NCBI RefSeq assembly: GCF_016405905.1
Contig: NZ_JAEFCB010000005.1
Span: 124,001 to 188,000, forward strand
DNA: 64,000 nt
Direction: 5' to 3'
Source: Variovorax sp. IB41
GTDB taxonomy: Bacteria > Pseudomonadota > Gammaproteobacteria > Burkholderiales > Burkholderiaceae_C
In this document: piece after piece, positions 44,246 to 53,329 of the stretch
Numbering within the stretch: position 1 is the stretch's first letter
Layout of the letters: each line of letters starts with the position of its first letter
Program-made: the position numbers and the translations under genes
Notes under the pieces: generated by a model
Database searches by the model: none
What the model was told of the DNA's origin: nothing
What the model saw: only the letters and a program-made list of their open reading frames with translations

Positions 44246-45145
44246 ATGAACAATTTCAGCCGCCTCGACCTCAACCTGCTCTTGACGCTCGACGTGCTCC
44301 TCGCCGAGCGCAACGTCACCCGCGCCGCCGAGCGCCTGAACCTCTCGCAGCCCTCGGTGAGCGTGCAACTGGCCAAGCTGCGCGAGGCCTTCGCCGACCC
44401 GCTGCTGGTGCCCGCGCAGCGCGGCATGCGGCCCACGGCGCGCGCCGACGAATTGCGCGGGCCCCTGCGCGAAGCGCTGGAATCATTGGGCCGCGCAGTG
44501 GCGCCCACCAAGCCCTTCGACTCCGCCGAGGCGACCACCACCTGGCGCGTGGCCGCGGCCGACTATGCGGAGTCGGCCATCCTGCTGCCCGCGCTCGCGG
44601 GCCTGCGCAAGGCCGCGCCGAACACGCGGCTGGCCGTGGTGGAGGCGGTGCCCTCGCGCATGGCGCGGCAGCTGGAGCACGGGGAGATCGACCTGTTCTT
44701 TCACACCAGCGTGGGCGCGCCGCAGGGGCTGCACCGGCGGGTGCTGTTCAACGAGCGCTATGTGCTGGCGGGGAGGGCGGGGCATCCGCGCCTGAAGCGC
44801 CGCCCGACGCTCGCGCAGTTCTGCGCGCTGGAGCATGTGGTGGTGTCGCTGGCCGGCGGCGGGTTCGCCGGGCCGACGGACGATGCGCTGGCGCAGAGGG
44901 GCTTGACGCGTCGCGTGGCGCTGTCGGTGCCGCACTTTCTTTTCATGATGTCGGTGCTGGTGGAGACCGACATGGTGGCGATGCTGCCCGAGCGGTTGGC
45001 GCGCGGTGCGGCGGGGCTAAGGGTGGTGGAGGCGCCGCTGGAGGTGCCGGGGTATGAGATGGCGATGCTGTGGCATGAGAGGCGGCATCGGGATGCGGGG
45101 CATCGGTGGGTTAGGGAGTGGATTGCGGGCGGAGTGAGGGCTTGA
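44246..45145 (+). CDS. LysR-family transcriptional regulator
   Basis: 299 residues. The DNA-binding part is LDLNLLLTLDVLLAERNVTRAA and LNLSQPSVSVQLAKLREAF; the effector domain begins near residue 92. Divergent from the NQO1-like gene. After its stop the base composition drops as the defence island begins, so it marks the left border of the older chromosome context. Confidence 0.92.
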   Translation: MNNFSRLDLNLLLTLDVLLAERNVTRAAERLNLSQPSVSVQLAKLREAFADPLLVPAQRGMRPTARADELRGPLREALESLGRAVAPTKPFDSAEATTTWRVAAADYAESAILLPALAGLRKAAPNTRLAVVEAVPSRMARQLEHGEIDLFFHTSVGAPQGLHRRVLFNERYVLAGRAGHPRLKRRPTLAQFCALEHVVVSLAGGGFAGPTDDALAQRGLTRRVALSVPHFLFMMSVLVETDMVAMLPERLARGAAGLRVVEAPLEVPGYEMAMLWHERRHRDAGHRWVREWIAGGVRA

Positions 45146-45344
45146 GGTGATTGCGATTTGATGAGGCAGGGCTCACTGCAGCCACTCTTGCAACGCCGAT
45201 TAGGGTTTGTGCTATTCGCAAGTTCATCACGTCTTCGCTCAAGTCGTATACATATACAGAAGTCAGAAAATTGGTGATTCAGGTTTTCTAAACGGCGAGC
45301 GGCAAGATTGACTGCTCTCCCTAACAACGCGGAGCAAGTAATCT

Positions 45345-47450
45345 ATGAGGGTCAGCGGTGTCGCCATTCGAAATTTCCGGCGGCTGGAAAATGTTCAGAT
45401 CGACATCGAAGAACGCGAGTCAATCTTTGTTGGACCCAATAACAGTGGCAAGACATCAGCCACCGCAATTTTCCGCTGCTTTCTCGGGGGACGCGATTTC
45501 AAAATTCACGACTTCTCGGTCGCTCGAATGGCTGATTTCGACGCGTTTGTCGCCACCGGGGATGCGGAACGCCTCCCCAAAATCAATCTTGATCTGTGGT
45601 TCACCATCGATCCCGAAAGCATCGCATTCGGCAGGGTGTTTACTTTGCTGCCCAAGCTTTCGGATTTCACGCGCGTCGGTATCCGACTGTCCTATGAGAT
45701 CGACGACGCAAAGAAGCTCCGTGAAGACTATGACGCCGCTTATCCCGCGCGGGAGGATGGGACGCGTGCCAAGGCGCTATCGCAATACTTGGCCCTAGAC
45801 GGGAATCTTGGACGCCATTGTGCGGTTTGCTATTTCTCCCTCGACGAGAAATCACAGAACGGTGCTCCGTCCGAGATCGTGACGAGCAAACTCGACCCTG
45901 ACGAAGGCAAACGGCTCCTGAAGCATCTCGTACGAGTCGAGTTCGTCGACGCGCAGCGAAACATCAACGATGACGATAGCAGCCGCAGCAACCGGCTCTC
46001 ATCGGCCTTCGCCGCGTTCTACCGGAAGAATCTTGAGCAGGTAGGCCACGCCGCCGATGCGCACAGCGTGATCGATGAAAACAACAGACAGCTAACCGAC
46101 CATTACGCCAAGCAGTTTGACCCGCTGATCAAGCTCATCAAGCATCTTGGCGTCCCGTCGATCAACGATAGAGAACTGCGCATCATCTCTTCGCTCAGTC
46201 CCGAAACCGCGCTGCGCGGGAGCACTGAGTTGCTCTACGTTGATCCCAGTCGGAAGCACGAACTGCCTGAACTCTACAACGGTCTTGGCTTCAAGAATCT
46301 CATCTACATGGCCATCCAGGCCAGGCATTTTCATTCTCAGTGGGTGATGACCGCCGAGAACAGGCCGCTGTGCTTGATGATCTTTATCGAGGAGCCCGAG
46401 GTCCATCTTCACGCCCAAGTGCAGCAAACGTTCATTTCGAACATCTGGGAGGTGATCAACCAGTCCGCCGAAGCAGCCGGCGAACCTGATCTTGTACCGC
46501 AACTCGTTATCACTACCCATTCCTCCCACATCATGGAGGCCGTAAATTTCGAGAAGGTTCGTTACTTTCAACGATGCTATACCGAGGGCGAGACGGCCGC
46601 TTCTGGTATTCGGAACGCATCCGCGGTCCGCAGTCTTCGAGCCTTTCAGCCGGAAGCGGAGACGATCGACGGCAAGCTTGTATCGCCGTCGGAATCGCTG
46701 GCCTTCCTCAAACGCTATCTACGCCTGACGCACTGCGACTTGTTCTTTGCCGATGCGGCCATTCTGGTTGAAGGCGCGGTCGAAAAGCTTCTTATGCCGG
46801 CAATGATCGAGAGCGCCGCAAAGCGTCTACGGACTACATACCTCACGATCTTGGAGGTGGGCGGCGCCTACGCGCATCGTTTTGAGGGTTTGCTCGGCTT
46901 CCTCCACATTCCCTATCTCGTCATCACGGATCTCGACTCCGTGGTGCCCACTGGCTATCCGACTGCTTGTCGCGCGGATGTTGTTGGTGCGCGAACATCC
47001 AATGCGTCTCTCAAGAAACTGAGTGGGAAGACCACTGTCGCCGATCTGATCGCGCTGGCTCCGGTGGACAAACAGCATGCCGCGAAGGACCGCTGCATCG
47101 CGTTCCAAACGGATATCTTGGTGACCGACGGAACCGCCCAAGCGACGCTCCGCCCTCGTACCCTAGAGGAGGCGATTGTTTACGATAATTTTGGACTGCT
47201 CCGGTCCGGAACTCTATCGATTGGCATCCCTATTCCCGCACTTCTCGATGAGGTCTATCAAGAGGTCTACGACCGAATTCGGTCAGACGGTTTTAAAAAG
47301 ACGGACTTCGCCATGGACATCTTGGCCTGCGCTGAGGAGTGGGCTGTCCCTGGCTATATCGCCGAGGGGTTGCGTTGGCTTGAGGCGCGTTTGTGCCCAC
47401 CTCTCGCCTCATCAACGGCGACAGCAATCCCAGTTGCAACGGTGGCATAG
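45345..47450 (+). CDS. OLD-family ATP-dependent endonuclease (GajA-like, class 2 OLD)
   Basis: 701 residues. An SMC-type ATPase start (VAIRNFRRL) is followed by Walker A GPNNSGKTS (30-38). The ABC-like Walker B is EEPEVHLH at 349-356. The C-terminal Toprim nuclease has VEGAVEK (475-481) and DLDS (529-532), the metal-binding acidic residues. Gabija GajA is about 580 residues, so this is longer, with an extended C-terminus. It is immediately followed by a UvrD-like helicase gene, the class 2 OLD arrangement. Lower G+C than its surroundings suggests transfer. Role: phage defence, inferred. Confidence 0.85.
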   Translation: MRVSGVAIRNFRRLENVQIDIEERESIFVGPNNSGKTSATAIFRCFLGGRDFKIHDFSVARMADFDAFVATGDAERLPKINLDLWFTIDPESIAFGRVFTLLPKLSDFTRVGIRLSYEIDDAKKLREDYDAAYPAREDGTRAKALSQYLALDGNLGRHCAVCYFSLDEKSQNGAPSEIVTSKLDPDEGKRLLKHLVRVEFVDAQRNINDDDSSRSNRLSSAFAAFYRKNLEQVGHAADAHSVIDENNRQLTDHYAKQFDPLIKLIKHLGVPSINDRELRIISSLSPETALRGSTELLYVDPSRKHELPELYNGLGFKNLIYMAIQARHFHSQWVMTAENRPLCLMIFIEEPEVHLHAQVQQTFISNIWEVINQSAEAAGEPDLVPQLVITTHSSHIMEAVNFEKVRYFQRCYTEGETAASGIRNASAVRSLRAFQPEAETIDGKLVSPSESLAFLKRYLRLTHCDLFFADAAILVEGAVEKLLMPAMIESAAKRLRTTYLTILEVGGAYAHRFEGLLGFLHIPYLVITDLDSVVPTGYPTACRADVVGARTSNASLKKLSGKTTVADLIALAPVDKQHAAKDRCIAFQTDILVTDGTAQATLRPRTLEEAIVYDNFGLLRSGTLSIGIPIPALLDEVYQEVYDRIRSDGFKKTDFAMDILACAEEWAVPGYIAEGLRWLEARLCPPLASSTATAIPVATVA

Positions 47451-47451
47451 C

Positions 47452-49290
47452 ATGGGAACCTGGGTTGAAAGCAAAGCGGATGCTCTGGTCCGCAAATGCC
47501 TGGATGACCGCCGCAGCTTCGCGATGATTGCTGGCGCGGGGTCGGGCAAGACAAGCTCACTGGTCGATGCTCTCGGGCAAATTAGAGATCGCGAGGGGGT
47601 GGCCCTTAGGCGGCATGGTCAGCGTATTGCCTGTATCACTTTCACCAGACGCGCAGTTGAGGTAATTCAGGCACGGCTGGGGTTCGACGATCTCTACCTA
47701 GTCTCAACGCTTCACGGCTTTTTGTGGGGGCAGATCAGCCGCTTCCACGACGATATTCGAGAGGCGCTACGTGAGAGCCGAATCCCCGCCCTTATCGAAA
47801 GGGCCAGGGAAGACGATAACGGCGGCAAGAGTAAAAAAGCGCAGAAGGCCCGCGCCAAGATCGAACGACTGACGGCGGAGCATGCTGCCCTGGGCTCCGT
47901 CGAAACTTTTGCATATGCCGATACCAGCTTCAGCGATTACGGCAAGGGGAAGATCGGCCACGATGACATCATTGAAATCGCGACCTATCTGTTTGCGAGA
48001 AATGCCACCTTCAGGCGGGTAACCGGTCTGCGTTTCCCATACATCTTCGTCGATGAAGCGCAGGACACATTCGAGGGCATCGTTGCAGGGCTGAATCTCG
48101 TCTGTGCCGGCACGGGGCTACCGGTGATCGGCTATTTTGGTGACCCATGGCAGCAGATCTATGACCGGAGCGCCGGAACCTTCGCGCCACCCGAAGGCGG
48201 CGAGGTCATAACGAAAACCGAGAACTTTCGCTGTTCAATGAGCGTCATTCGGCTTCTCAACGCCTATCGCGGCGACGTCGAGCAATATGCCGCCGGCGAC
48301 AACAAGGCATGTGAAGGCAGTGTCGAGTTCCGGTTGGTCAGGGCGGAAGAGCCAACCGAGCCGCGCAGGCGCTATTCAGAGGAACAGATTGAGCGCGCGC
48401 TGGCGCGCATGGACGAGGCGGTCGCGGACTGGGGTTGGGCGGGACGCGACGAAGTCGTAAAGCTTTTCCTCGCCCGTCAAATGATTGCGCGGCGGCTGGG
48501 ATTTTCCGATCTCAACCGTCTCTTCACCGGGGACTATGCCTCGTCCCGAGCGCAAGATGCCTTCGAGGCCGGCGAGCATTTCCTTCTCAAACCTTTTCTT
48601 TCGACGATTTGCCCACTGATCACTGCGCAGGAGCAGGGCGACGATCGTCAGATAATCAATTTGCTGCGGCGTGATAGTCCTGCCTTCGCGGTCGACGGAT
48701 TGAACGCCGAAAAGTCGCTGAAGTTGATGATTGAGATCTCAAACGCGCTCATTGGTCAGCTGAAGGCTTTGTGGGGCACCGAGACCGTTGGCTCCATCCT
48801 GCGCTTCTGTATCGACAAGCAAATCGTCGAGGCTTCCGAAAGGCTATGCGAGCATCTTGATCGCGCCCCTCGAACTGAGGCGTTTGATGAGGATGTTCAC
48901 GGCCTCGACAAGGGCGATTGGCTTGCAGATTCGCTCTTCCAGATGACGTGCGGTTCAGTCGCCAGCTACGCCGACTACATCGCCAACAACACGGCTTTCA
49001 GCACACAGCATGGGGTGAAGGGCGAGGAATATGAAAAGGTTATGGTCGTGTATGACGATGTCGAGGCTGCGTGGAATCAGTACAGCTTTAACAAGGCCCT
49101 GACTCCGCTTACAGCCGGACAGCCAACAGAAAGGCAGCTATCCCTAACCCAGAAGCTCGCCTATGTCTCGTTCTCGCGTGCGAGGGAGGATCTGCGTGTC
49201 TTGATGTTTACTACCGATCCTGAAGGAGCACGGGCGGAACTCATCGACAGCAAGCTTCTGGGGCCTGATCAGATCCACGTCGTGACGTAG
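47452..49290 (+). CDS. UvrD/Rep-like superfamily 1 helicase (GajB-like)
   Basis: 612 residues, starting one base after the nuclease stop. Walker A is GAGSGKTS (28-35), Walker B VDEAQD (200-205), and C-terminal SF1 motifs include HGVKGEEYEKVMV and VSFSRAREDL. Gabija GajB is about 490 residues, so this is a longer variant. With GajA-like nuclease it would sense or process phage DNA ends and nucleotide depletion. Partnership is inferred from adjacency and family pairing. No frameshift seen. Confidence 0.85.
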   Translation: MGTWVESKADALVRKCLDDRRSFAMIAGAGSGKTSSLVDALGQIRDREGVALRRHGQRIACITFTRRAVEVIQARLGFDDLYLVSTLHGFLWGQISRFHDDIREALRESRIPALIERAREDDNGGKSKKAQKARAKIERLTAEHAALGSVETFAYADTSFSDYGKGKIGHDDIIEIATYLFARNATFRRVTGLRFPYIFVDEAQDTFEGIVAGLNLVCAGTGLPVIGYFGDPWQQIYDRSAGTFAPPEGGEVITKTENFRCSMSVIRLLNAYRGDVEQYAAGDNKACEGSVEFRLVRAEEPTEPRRRYSEEQIERALARMDEAVADWGWAGRDEVVKLFLARQMIARRLGFSDLNRLFTGDYASSRAQDAFEAGEHFLLKPFLSTICPLITAQEQGDDRQIINLLRRDSPAFAVDGLNAEKSLKLMIEISNALIGQLKALWGTETVGSILRFCIDKQIVEASERLCEHLDRAPRTEAFDEDVHGLDKGDWLADSLFQMTCGSVASYADYIANNTAFSTQHGVKGEEYEKVMVVYDDVEAAWNQYSFNKALTPLTAGQPTERQLSLTQKLAYVSFSRAREDLRVLMFTTDPEGARAELIDSKLLGPDQIHVVT

Positions 49291-49629
49291 CACCCGGACC
49301 TCGCCTCGCTTGCATCGTTACTTCCGTGAAGGGGCTCGGTCGGCGCGATAGTACATTGCTGCGCGCGCGCCTAATCTCAGTCTCAGGCCGGTCCAACCAG
49401 CATTAGGTTTGCATTGGGTCGACTGGTGGAAATCTGTCACGAGCAGATGGCCGCTTAATGTTCGATGTCGGTCCGGACTGATGCAGGCAGTCGTCATCAA
49501 CGAATAAATTCGGCTATTCCTGCAAGTCGAGAATCGAGGTGGCTAGCCATGAAAAGTCAACGAGAGTCCGAAGGGCCTACTCTGGCAGTACATGCTGAAG
49601 GCATTGACGTTTCCCCTAACTCACAAGCA
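49291..49629. other. Gap between the OLD/helicase pair and the Mrr-like gene
   Basis: 339 bases of lower G+C. Two very short open frames occur (60 codons on the minus strand at 49318-49500 and 37 codons from 49549 on the plus strand). Neither has a recognisable family, and I do not call them. No repeat or tRNA was found. Confidence 0.5.
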
Positions 49630-50634
49630 CTACGGAGTGAGGCTTCTGAAGAAGTCTTCTAGTTGCAGGTCTATGACATCAAAGGGCTGCCCCTTGGCTG
49701 CCTTCAGTTGAATCATCTCGCATAAATCTTCGTCCGTAAGGAACACGATGCACTTCTCCTCATCAAGCCATTTTCTTCGCCGCTGCGCTAGTGCGTTAGA
49801 GCTCGGGGCAGAGCGCGAAACTAGAAGCCCGAAGAAGCGTTGCGCTGGTCGCCAAAGATATTGAGCTATCGATTCGACTTGGGCCTGCCCGATCGCGTCG
49901 CAGTAATTCTTAAACTCAGCTACGACGAAGCGCGTCCGATACTCCGCGCGTACGAGGGACCAAGGTGCGTGATTCGATCTGATGGGAAATACCGCATCGA
50001 TGATGTCCAATCCGTCGTCACTGCGACTTTGGATGTCGGGCGCAGCTAGATCGGGAGTGAACACATATGTGAGTATCTCAGTGCAGACACGCTCGTACTC
50101 GCGCCATGTATCGCGCCCGCAAGCAAGTCCTCGAAGCTTTTCGCAAAGTTCGTCTGCACGGCCAGGGGCGTCTCGCATCAACTCCTCGAATTTCGACTCC
50201 AGATGCTCTTTCGAAGAAATGGACGACTGGATGACCCGTTGAAGGTCTGGTTGGCTCGCGATCTGCGACAGGACCGCGTTGCCATCCCACACTGCAATTC
50301 CAGTGTTCTCAGTCGCCTTGGCGAGTGCCTGTGCGGCTTCTGAGGTTAGTGGCTCGGAGAGCACTAGTAGTGCCTCGGCGCCAGCGTACTGCTGCCGATA
50401 GCGCTCCAGGTCACCAGCTAACTGGAGGATTGCCGACTTGCCGATTCCTCTAGCCCAGTTCAGGTGCTTCACCTCGACCACCACATGACGCCCATCAGGT
50501 GAGAGCGTTTCAAAATCAGGGCCGCGAGACCCCGGACGACTCGGTTCACTAAGAATTCGGTGGCCCGTTCTCTTCAGCAAAACACCGACCAGTTTCTCAA
50601 ACTCGTCGTGTCGAAGCATTTGAAGGTCTGCCAC
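49630..50634 (-). CDS. Mrr-like protein with two PD-(D/E)XK nuclease-type domains
   Basis: 334 residues from a GTG at 50634 preceded by GAGAGAG; a TTG at 50658 and an ATG at 50619 are alternatives. The N-terminal Mrr-type domain has an entry helix (LRHDEFEKLVGVLL), Asp40 in GPDFE and Glu54-x-Lys56 in EVKHL. A second module reads DIIDAVFP and FVVAEFKNY, with Asp210 or 213 and Glu240-x-Lys242. Two nuclease-like folds in one short protein is unusual for a restriction enzyme. It is divergent from a second Mrr-like gene, 161 bases away. Confidence 0.78.
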   Translation of the reverse strand: MADLQMLRHDEFEKLVGVLLKRTGHRILSEPSRPGSRGPDFETLSPDGRHVVVEVKHLNWARGIGKSAILQLAGDLERYRQQYAGAEALLVLSEPLTSEAAQALAKATENTGIAVWDGNAVLSQIASQPDLQRVIQSSISSKEHLESKFEELMRDAPGRADELCEKLRGLACGRDTWREYERVCTEILTYVFTPDLAAPDIQSRSDDGLDIIDAVFPIRSNHAPWSLVRAEYRTRFVVAEFKNYCDAIGQAQVESIAQYLWRPAQRFFGLLVSRSAPSSNALAQRRRKWLDEEKCIVFLTDEDLCEMIQLKAAKGQPFDVIDLQLEDFFRSLTP

Positions 50635-50795
50635 TTTGTCTCTCTCAGAGTTGATCAAAAATTTACCATTCCGCGCAAATCTCGCGCCGTGATGAGATTG
50701 AATGCCTACTATCTTGAGCTGGTTGCCTCATTACCAATTTCTGGCTATCAGCGTCTCGACATCGCTCCATCACCTGCGCGTTTGAGGAAAGCACT

Positions 50796-51428
50796 ATGCA
50801 TTGGTCGGACTATCAGAAACAAGCTAAGCAATTCTTCGCTTCGATTGGGCTCGACGCGCGAATTGAGTTCGAGCTTCAAGGAGCACGCGGCACGCACGTC
50901 ATAGATGTATTTGCTACGGGAAGCTATGGCGGAATCGGGTTCAAGTGGGTAATCGAATGCAAGGCTTGGAAGAGCAATATTCCAAAGGAAAAGGTCATGG
51001 CTCTCGCGGCAATAGTACAAGACGTCGGTGCCGACCGGGGGTTTCTTCTTTCGGAGGTTGGCTTCCAATCGGGAGCGCTGCTCGCAGCGCGAAGTTCCAA
51101 CATTACCCTGACAAGTCTCGAGGATTTATCGCAAGCCACAGATCGATTCGCAATCGATCTTCAATTGGGCCAAACCACTTGGGTAGTTCGCAAGGCTAAG
51201 TCAAGACTGATGGAGCTGAAGCGAAAATCAGACGAGTATGAGTACGATTTCAATAGGCTTAGGTTGTCCTCCGAGTTATCAGTATGCGAGCTGTTGCTGC
51301 AGGACGCCTCGGAAGGAAAGTACCCCGTTCTTTACGCAACCAAAGGAATTCAGTTCCAAACCCTAGAAGAGGTGATTGCCTACACGAGGGAAGTCGTGGA
51401 CGAAGCGAAGCAGTGGGACCTTCCTTAG
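50796..51428 (+). CDS. Mrr-like restriction endonuclease-family protein
   Basis: 210 residues. The nuclease core is Asp37 (HVIDVFATG) and Glu54-x-Lys56 in IECKAWK, then a helix with QDVGADRGFLLSEVGF and a small beta segment. The C-terminal third is charged and helical with no known domain. A ribosome site GAGGAAA precedes the ATG. Next to the two-domain Mrr-like gene and on the opposite strand, it may form a two-nuclease defence unit with it; this is inference from proximity. Confidence 0.8.
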   Translation: MHWSDYQKQAKQFFASIGLDARIEFELQGARGTHVIDVFATGSYGGIGFKWVIECKAWKSNIPKEKVMALAAIVQDVGADRGFLLSEVGFQSGALLAARSSNITLTSLEDLSQATDRFAIDLQLGQTTWVVRKAKSRLMELKRKSDEYEYDFNRLRLSSELSVCELLLQDASEGKYPVLYATKGIQFQTLEEVIAYTREVVDEAKQWDLP

Positions 51429-51524
51429 TTGCGCACGATGGCCCATGATGGTCTCGGTGTGTGATGTGTTCTTTGGCGCACTTTCAATACAACCGAACCC
51501 TCAGATGCATCTTCAGCACAGGCG

Positions 51525-51545
51525 ATGCAAGACACCCTTGCATCA
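51525..51545. repeat. Short 8-bp inverted repeat after the Mrr-like gene
   Basis: GATGCAAG (51525-51532) and CTTGCATC (51538-51545) are exact complements around 5 bases. No T-run follows, so it is at best a weak stem near the right edge of the island. Confidence 0.3.
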
Positions 51546-51627
51546 CCGCTTCAATCGACGTCGGCCAGCCGGCGCAGTGACGCGTCGCCGTACACGCGCC
51601 GTAGCTTTTTAGGCTGGCCAACCCGCA

Positions 51628-51897
51628 TCAGGTCCGCAAGAGATACGCGCTGGCGCACTGCTGATGCAACTCCACCGCCGCATCCACCATCTCCGCCGCG
51701 ATCCAGATCACGTTCTCCAGATGCCCTGGCGCGGGCCCGCCGGACCAATCGATGCCTTCGCCGTGGCAGCACCACAGCAGCGACTTCAATTGCGCGAGTT
51801 TGTTTTCGAGATGATCCGATGCGCTGGGGCCGTCCGTGATGGTCGGGGCGTCGGGAGGTACCGGCGTGGGAGGCCGGGCTATAGTTCGTCTAGCCAT
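51628..51897 (-). CDS. Small conserved protein, copy B of a paralogous pair
   Basis: 89 residues starting MARRTIARPPTPVPPD. It shares with 20077-20325 the LAQL, L-x-W-x-CHGE, IDWSGG, Asn-x-x-Trp and EL-x-QQ positions, with an insertion in the N-terminal part. Starts, leader and distances match. It stands next to the right edge of the Gabija-like island, though its composition is like the main chromosome. No named family recognised. Confidence 0.75.
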   Translation of the reverse strand: MARRTIARPPTPVPPDAPTITDGPSASDHLENKLAQLKSLLWCCHGEGIDWSGGPAPGHLENVIWIAAEMVDAAVELHQQCASAYLLRT

Positions 51898-51915
51898 GTG
51901 GTGTGCCTTCTTTCC

Positions 51916-51973
51916 AAAGTAATTGCACGTCATGTGGTCAGACGGTCGGGGGGCTGAACCTCCCCCGACCGTC
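51916..51973 (-). ncRNA. Conserved leader: box plus GC-rich hairpin upstream of small protein B
   Basis: The box AAAGTAATTGCACGTC is at 51916-51931. The stem pairs 51941-51952 with 51962-51973 (12 perfect pairs, 9-base loop). Compared with copy A, pair six changes from C-G to T-A and pair twelve from T-A to G-C, both keeping pairing. Such covariation supports an RNA structure. Function is unknown. Confidence 0.55.
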
Positions 51974-52091
51974 GCCTTTCTGCTTCGCGTTCGCCTCCAT
52001 GCGCATCGCACAGAAGCCCGCCGCGAAGCGGTGCGGTTCATCCAACCAGTTGCTGTTGCGTGTGATGCCTTCCTTGCCCACAGAGTGGGTC

Positions 52092-52130
52092 GTTGAGTGA
52101 CGGGGCCATCCACTTTAGAGAGAGACGGCG
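52092..52130 (-). promoter_or_regulatory. Distal conserved box of the small-protein leader (copy B)
   Basis: Begins GTTGAGTGAC and contains CACTTTAGAGA, matching 20525-20560, about 195-233 bases upstream of the start codon in both copies. A promoter or protein-binding site is the simplest reading. Confidence 0.5.
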
Positions 52131-52348
52131 CGGGCGGGGAAACTGAATGCGCTAGTAATTCTCGAATTGCGCAGGTTTCGCTTCATCATCGCTTCGAGTC
52201 CGCGAAATGCGTCGGCATTGACTGCATGCGCAGCGCACATCGGCCCCCAGCGTTCACCTAAAGTGACTGCCTTAACAACCGGGCATCTTCTGCCCGGCGC
52301 AGGCGATGGATAGGATTTTCGGCTTCCTATCCCTCGAGACAACAATCA

Positions 52349-53329
52349 ATGAAGAAGCGCTTCCTGGCGATCGCAATGGCGATCTCGGCCATCGCCGCAC
52401 TCCCTGCCTTCGCCGAGTATCCCGACAAGCCGATCACGCTCGTGGTGCCGTTCGCCGCCGGCGGGCCGACCGACAAGGTGGCGCGCGACTTCGCCGAGGC
52501 GATGCGCAAACAGCTGGGCAACGTCGCCATCGCCGTGGACAACAGCGGCGGCGCGGGCGGCACGCTCGGCGCGGCCAAGGCGGCGCGCGCGGCCAACGAC
52601 GGCTACACGCTGCTGCTGCATCACGTGAGCATGGCGACCTCGCCCGCGCTGTACCGCAAGCTCCCCTACGACACGCTGAACGGCTTCGAGTACCTGGGCC
52701 TCATCAACGAAGTGCCGATGACGGTCATCAGCAAGAAGACGCTGCCGGCCACCAACTTCGCCGAGCTGCGCAAGTGGCTCGAAGCCAACGCGAGCAAGAC
52801 CAACCTGGCCAACGCGGGCATCGGCTCGGCCTCGCACCTGTGCGGCCTGATGCTGCAGAGCGCGCTGAAGATCGACGTGCAGACCATCCCCTACAAGGGC
52901 ACCGCGCCCGCCATGACCGACCTCATCGGCGGCCAGGTGGACGTGATGTGCGACCAGACCACCAACACCACCGCGCAGATCGAAGGCGACATGGTGCGCG
53001 CCTACGCGGTAACGACGCAAAAGCGCCTGAAGACGCCCGCGCTGGCCGCGCTGCCGACGCTGGACGAGAGCGGGCTGAAGGGCTTCAACGTGAGCATCTG
53101 GCACGGCCTCTTCGCGCCCAAGGGCACGCCCAAGGCGATCACCGACAAGCTCAACGCGGCGCTGAAGGTGGCGCTGAAAGACCCGGCCTTCGTCAAGAGC
53201 CAAGAAGGGCTGGGCGCGGTCATCATCAGCGACGCGCGGGTCAACGGGCCGGAGCACAAGAAGTTCGTCGAAGCCGAGATCCAGAAGTGGGGCGCGGTCA
53301 TCAAGGCGGCCGGGCAGACCGCGGAGTGA
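52349..53329 (+). CDS. Bug/TctC-type binding protein
   Basis: 326 residues: signal peptide ending AFAE, then YPDKPITLVVPFAAGGPTDK, VAIAVDNSGGAGGTLGA, then LPYDTLNGFEYLG, IGSASHLCGLML, IPYKGTAPAM, and the end WGAVIKAAGQTAE. It is the first gene of a compact set with a cupredoxin-like gene, sharing overlapping stop/start codons (TGATG). No transporter permease present. Confidence 0.93.
   Translation: MKKRFLAIAMAISAIAALPAFAEYPDKPITLVVPFAAGGPTDKVARDFAEAMRKQLGNVAIAVDNSGGAGGTLGAAKAARAANDGYTLLLHHVSMATSPALYRKLPYDTLNGFEYLGLINEVPMTVISKKTLPATNFAELRKWLEANASKTNLANAGIGSASHLCGLMLQSALKIDVQTIPYKGTAPAMTDLIGGQVDVMCDQTTNTTAQIEGDMVRAYAVTTQKRLKTPALAALPTLDESGLKGFNVSIWHGLFAPKGTPKAITDKLNAALKVALKDPAFVKSQEGLGAVIISDARVNGPEHKKFVEAEIQKWGAVIKAAGQTAE

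Larger units (their letters stand above)
51898..52348. other. Intergenic region between small protein B and the Bug operon
   Basis: 451 bases. It contains the conserved leader (51916-52130) for the minus-strand gene and, from about 52131, the upstream region of the plus-strand Bug gene, in which no strong promoter was picked out. No gene seen. Confidence 0.6.

Noticed and set aside
49318..49500. 60-codon minus-strand frame in the gap beside the helicase gene
   Set aside because: No ribosome site, signal peptide or similarity that I can recognise.
49549..49662. 37-codon plus-strand frame overlapping the Mrr-like gene
   Set aside because: Too short, and its 3' end lies in the coding sequence of the opposite-strand gene.
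45146..51627. Attachment sites or tRNA at the defence island borders
   Set aside because: I saw no tRNA and no clear direct repeat at both edges; an integrase is also missing.
51551..51775. Minus-strand frame ending GDASLRRLADVD after the Mrr-like gene
   Set aside because: It looks somewhat like a gene tail, but most of it lies over the small protein B frame and no homologous family is apparent.
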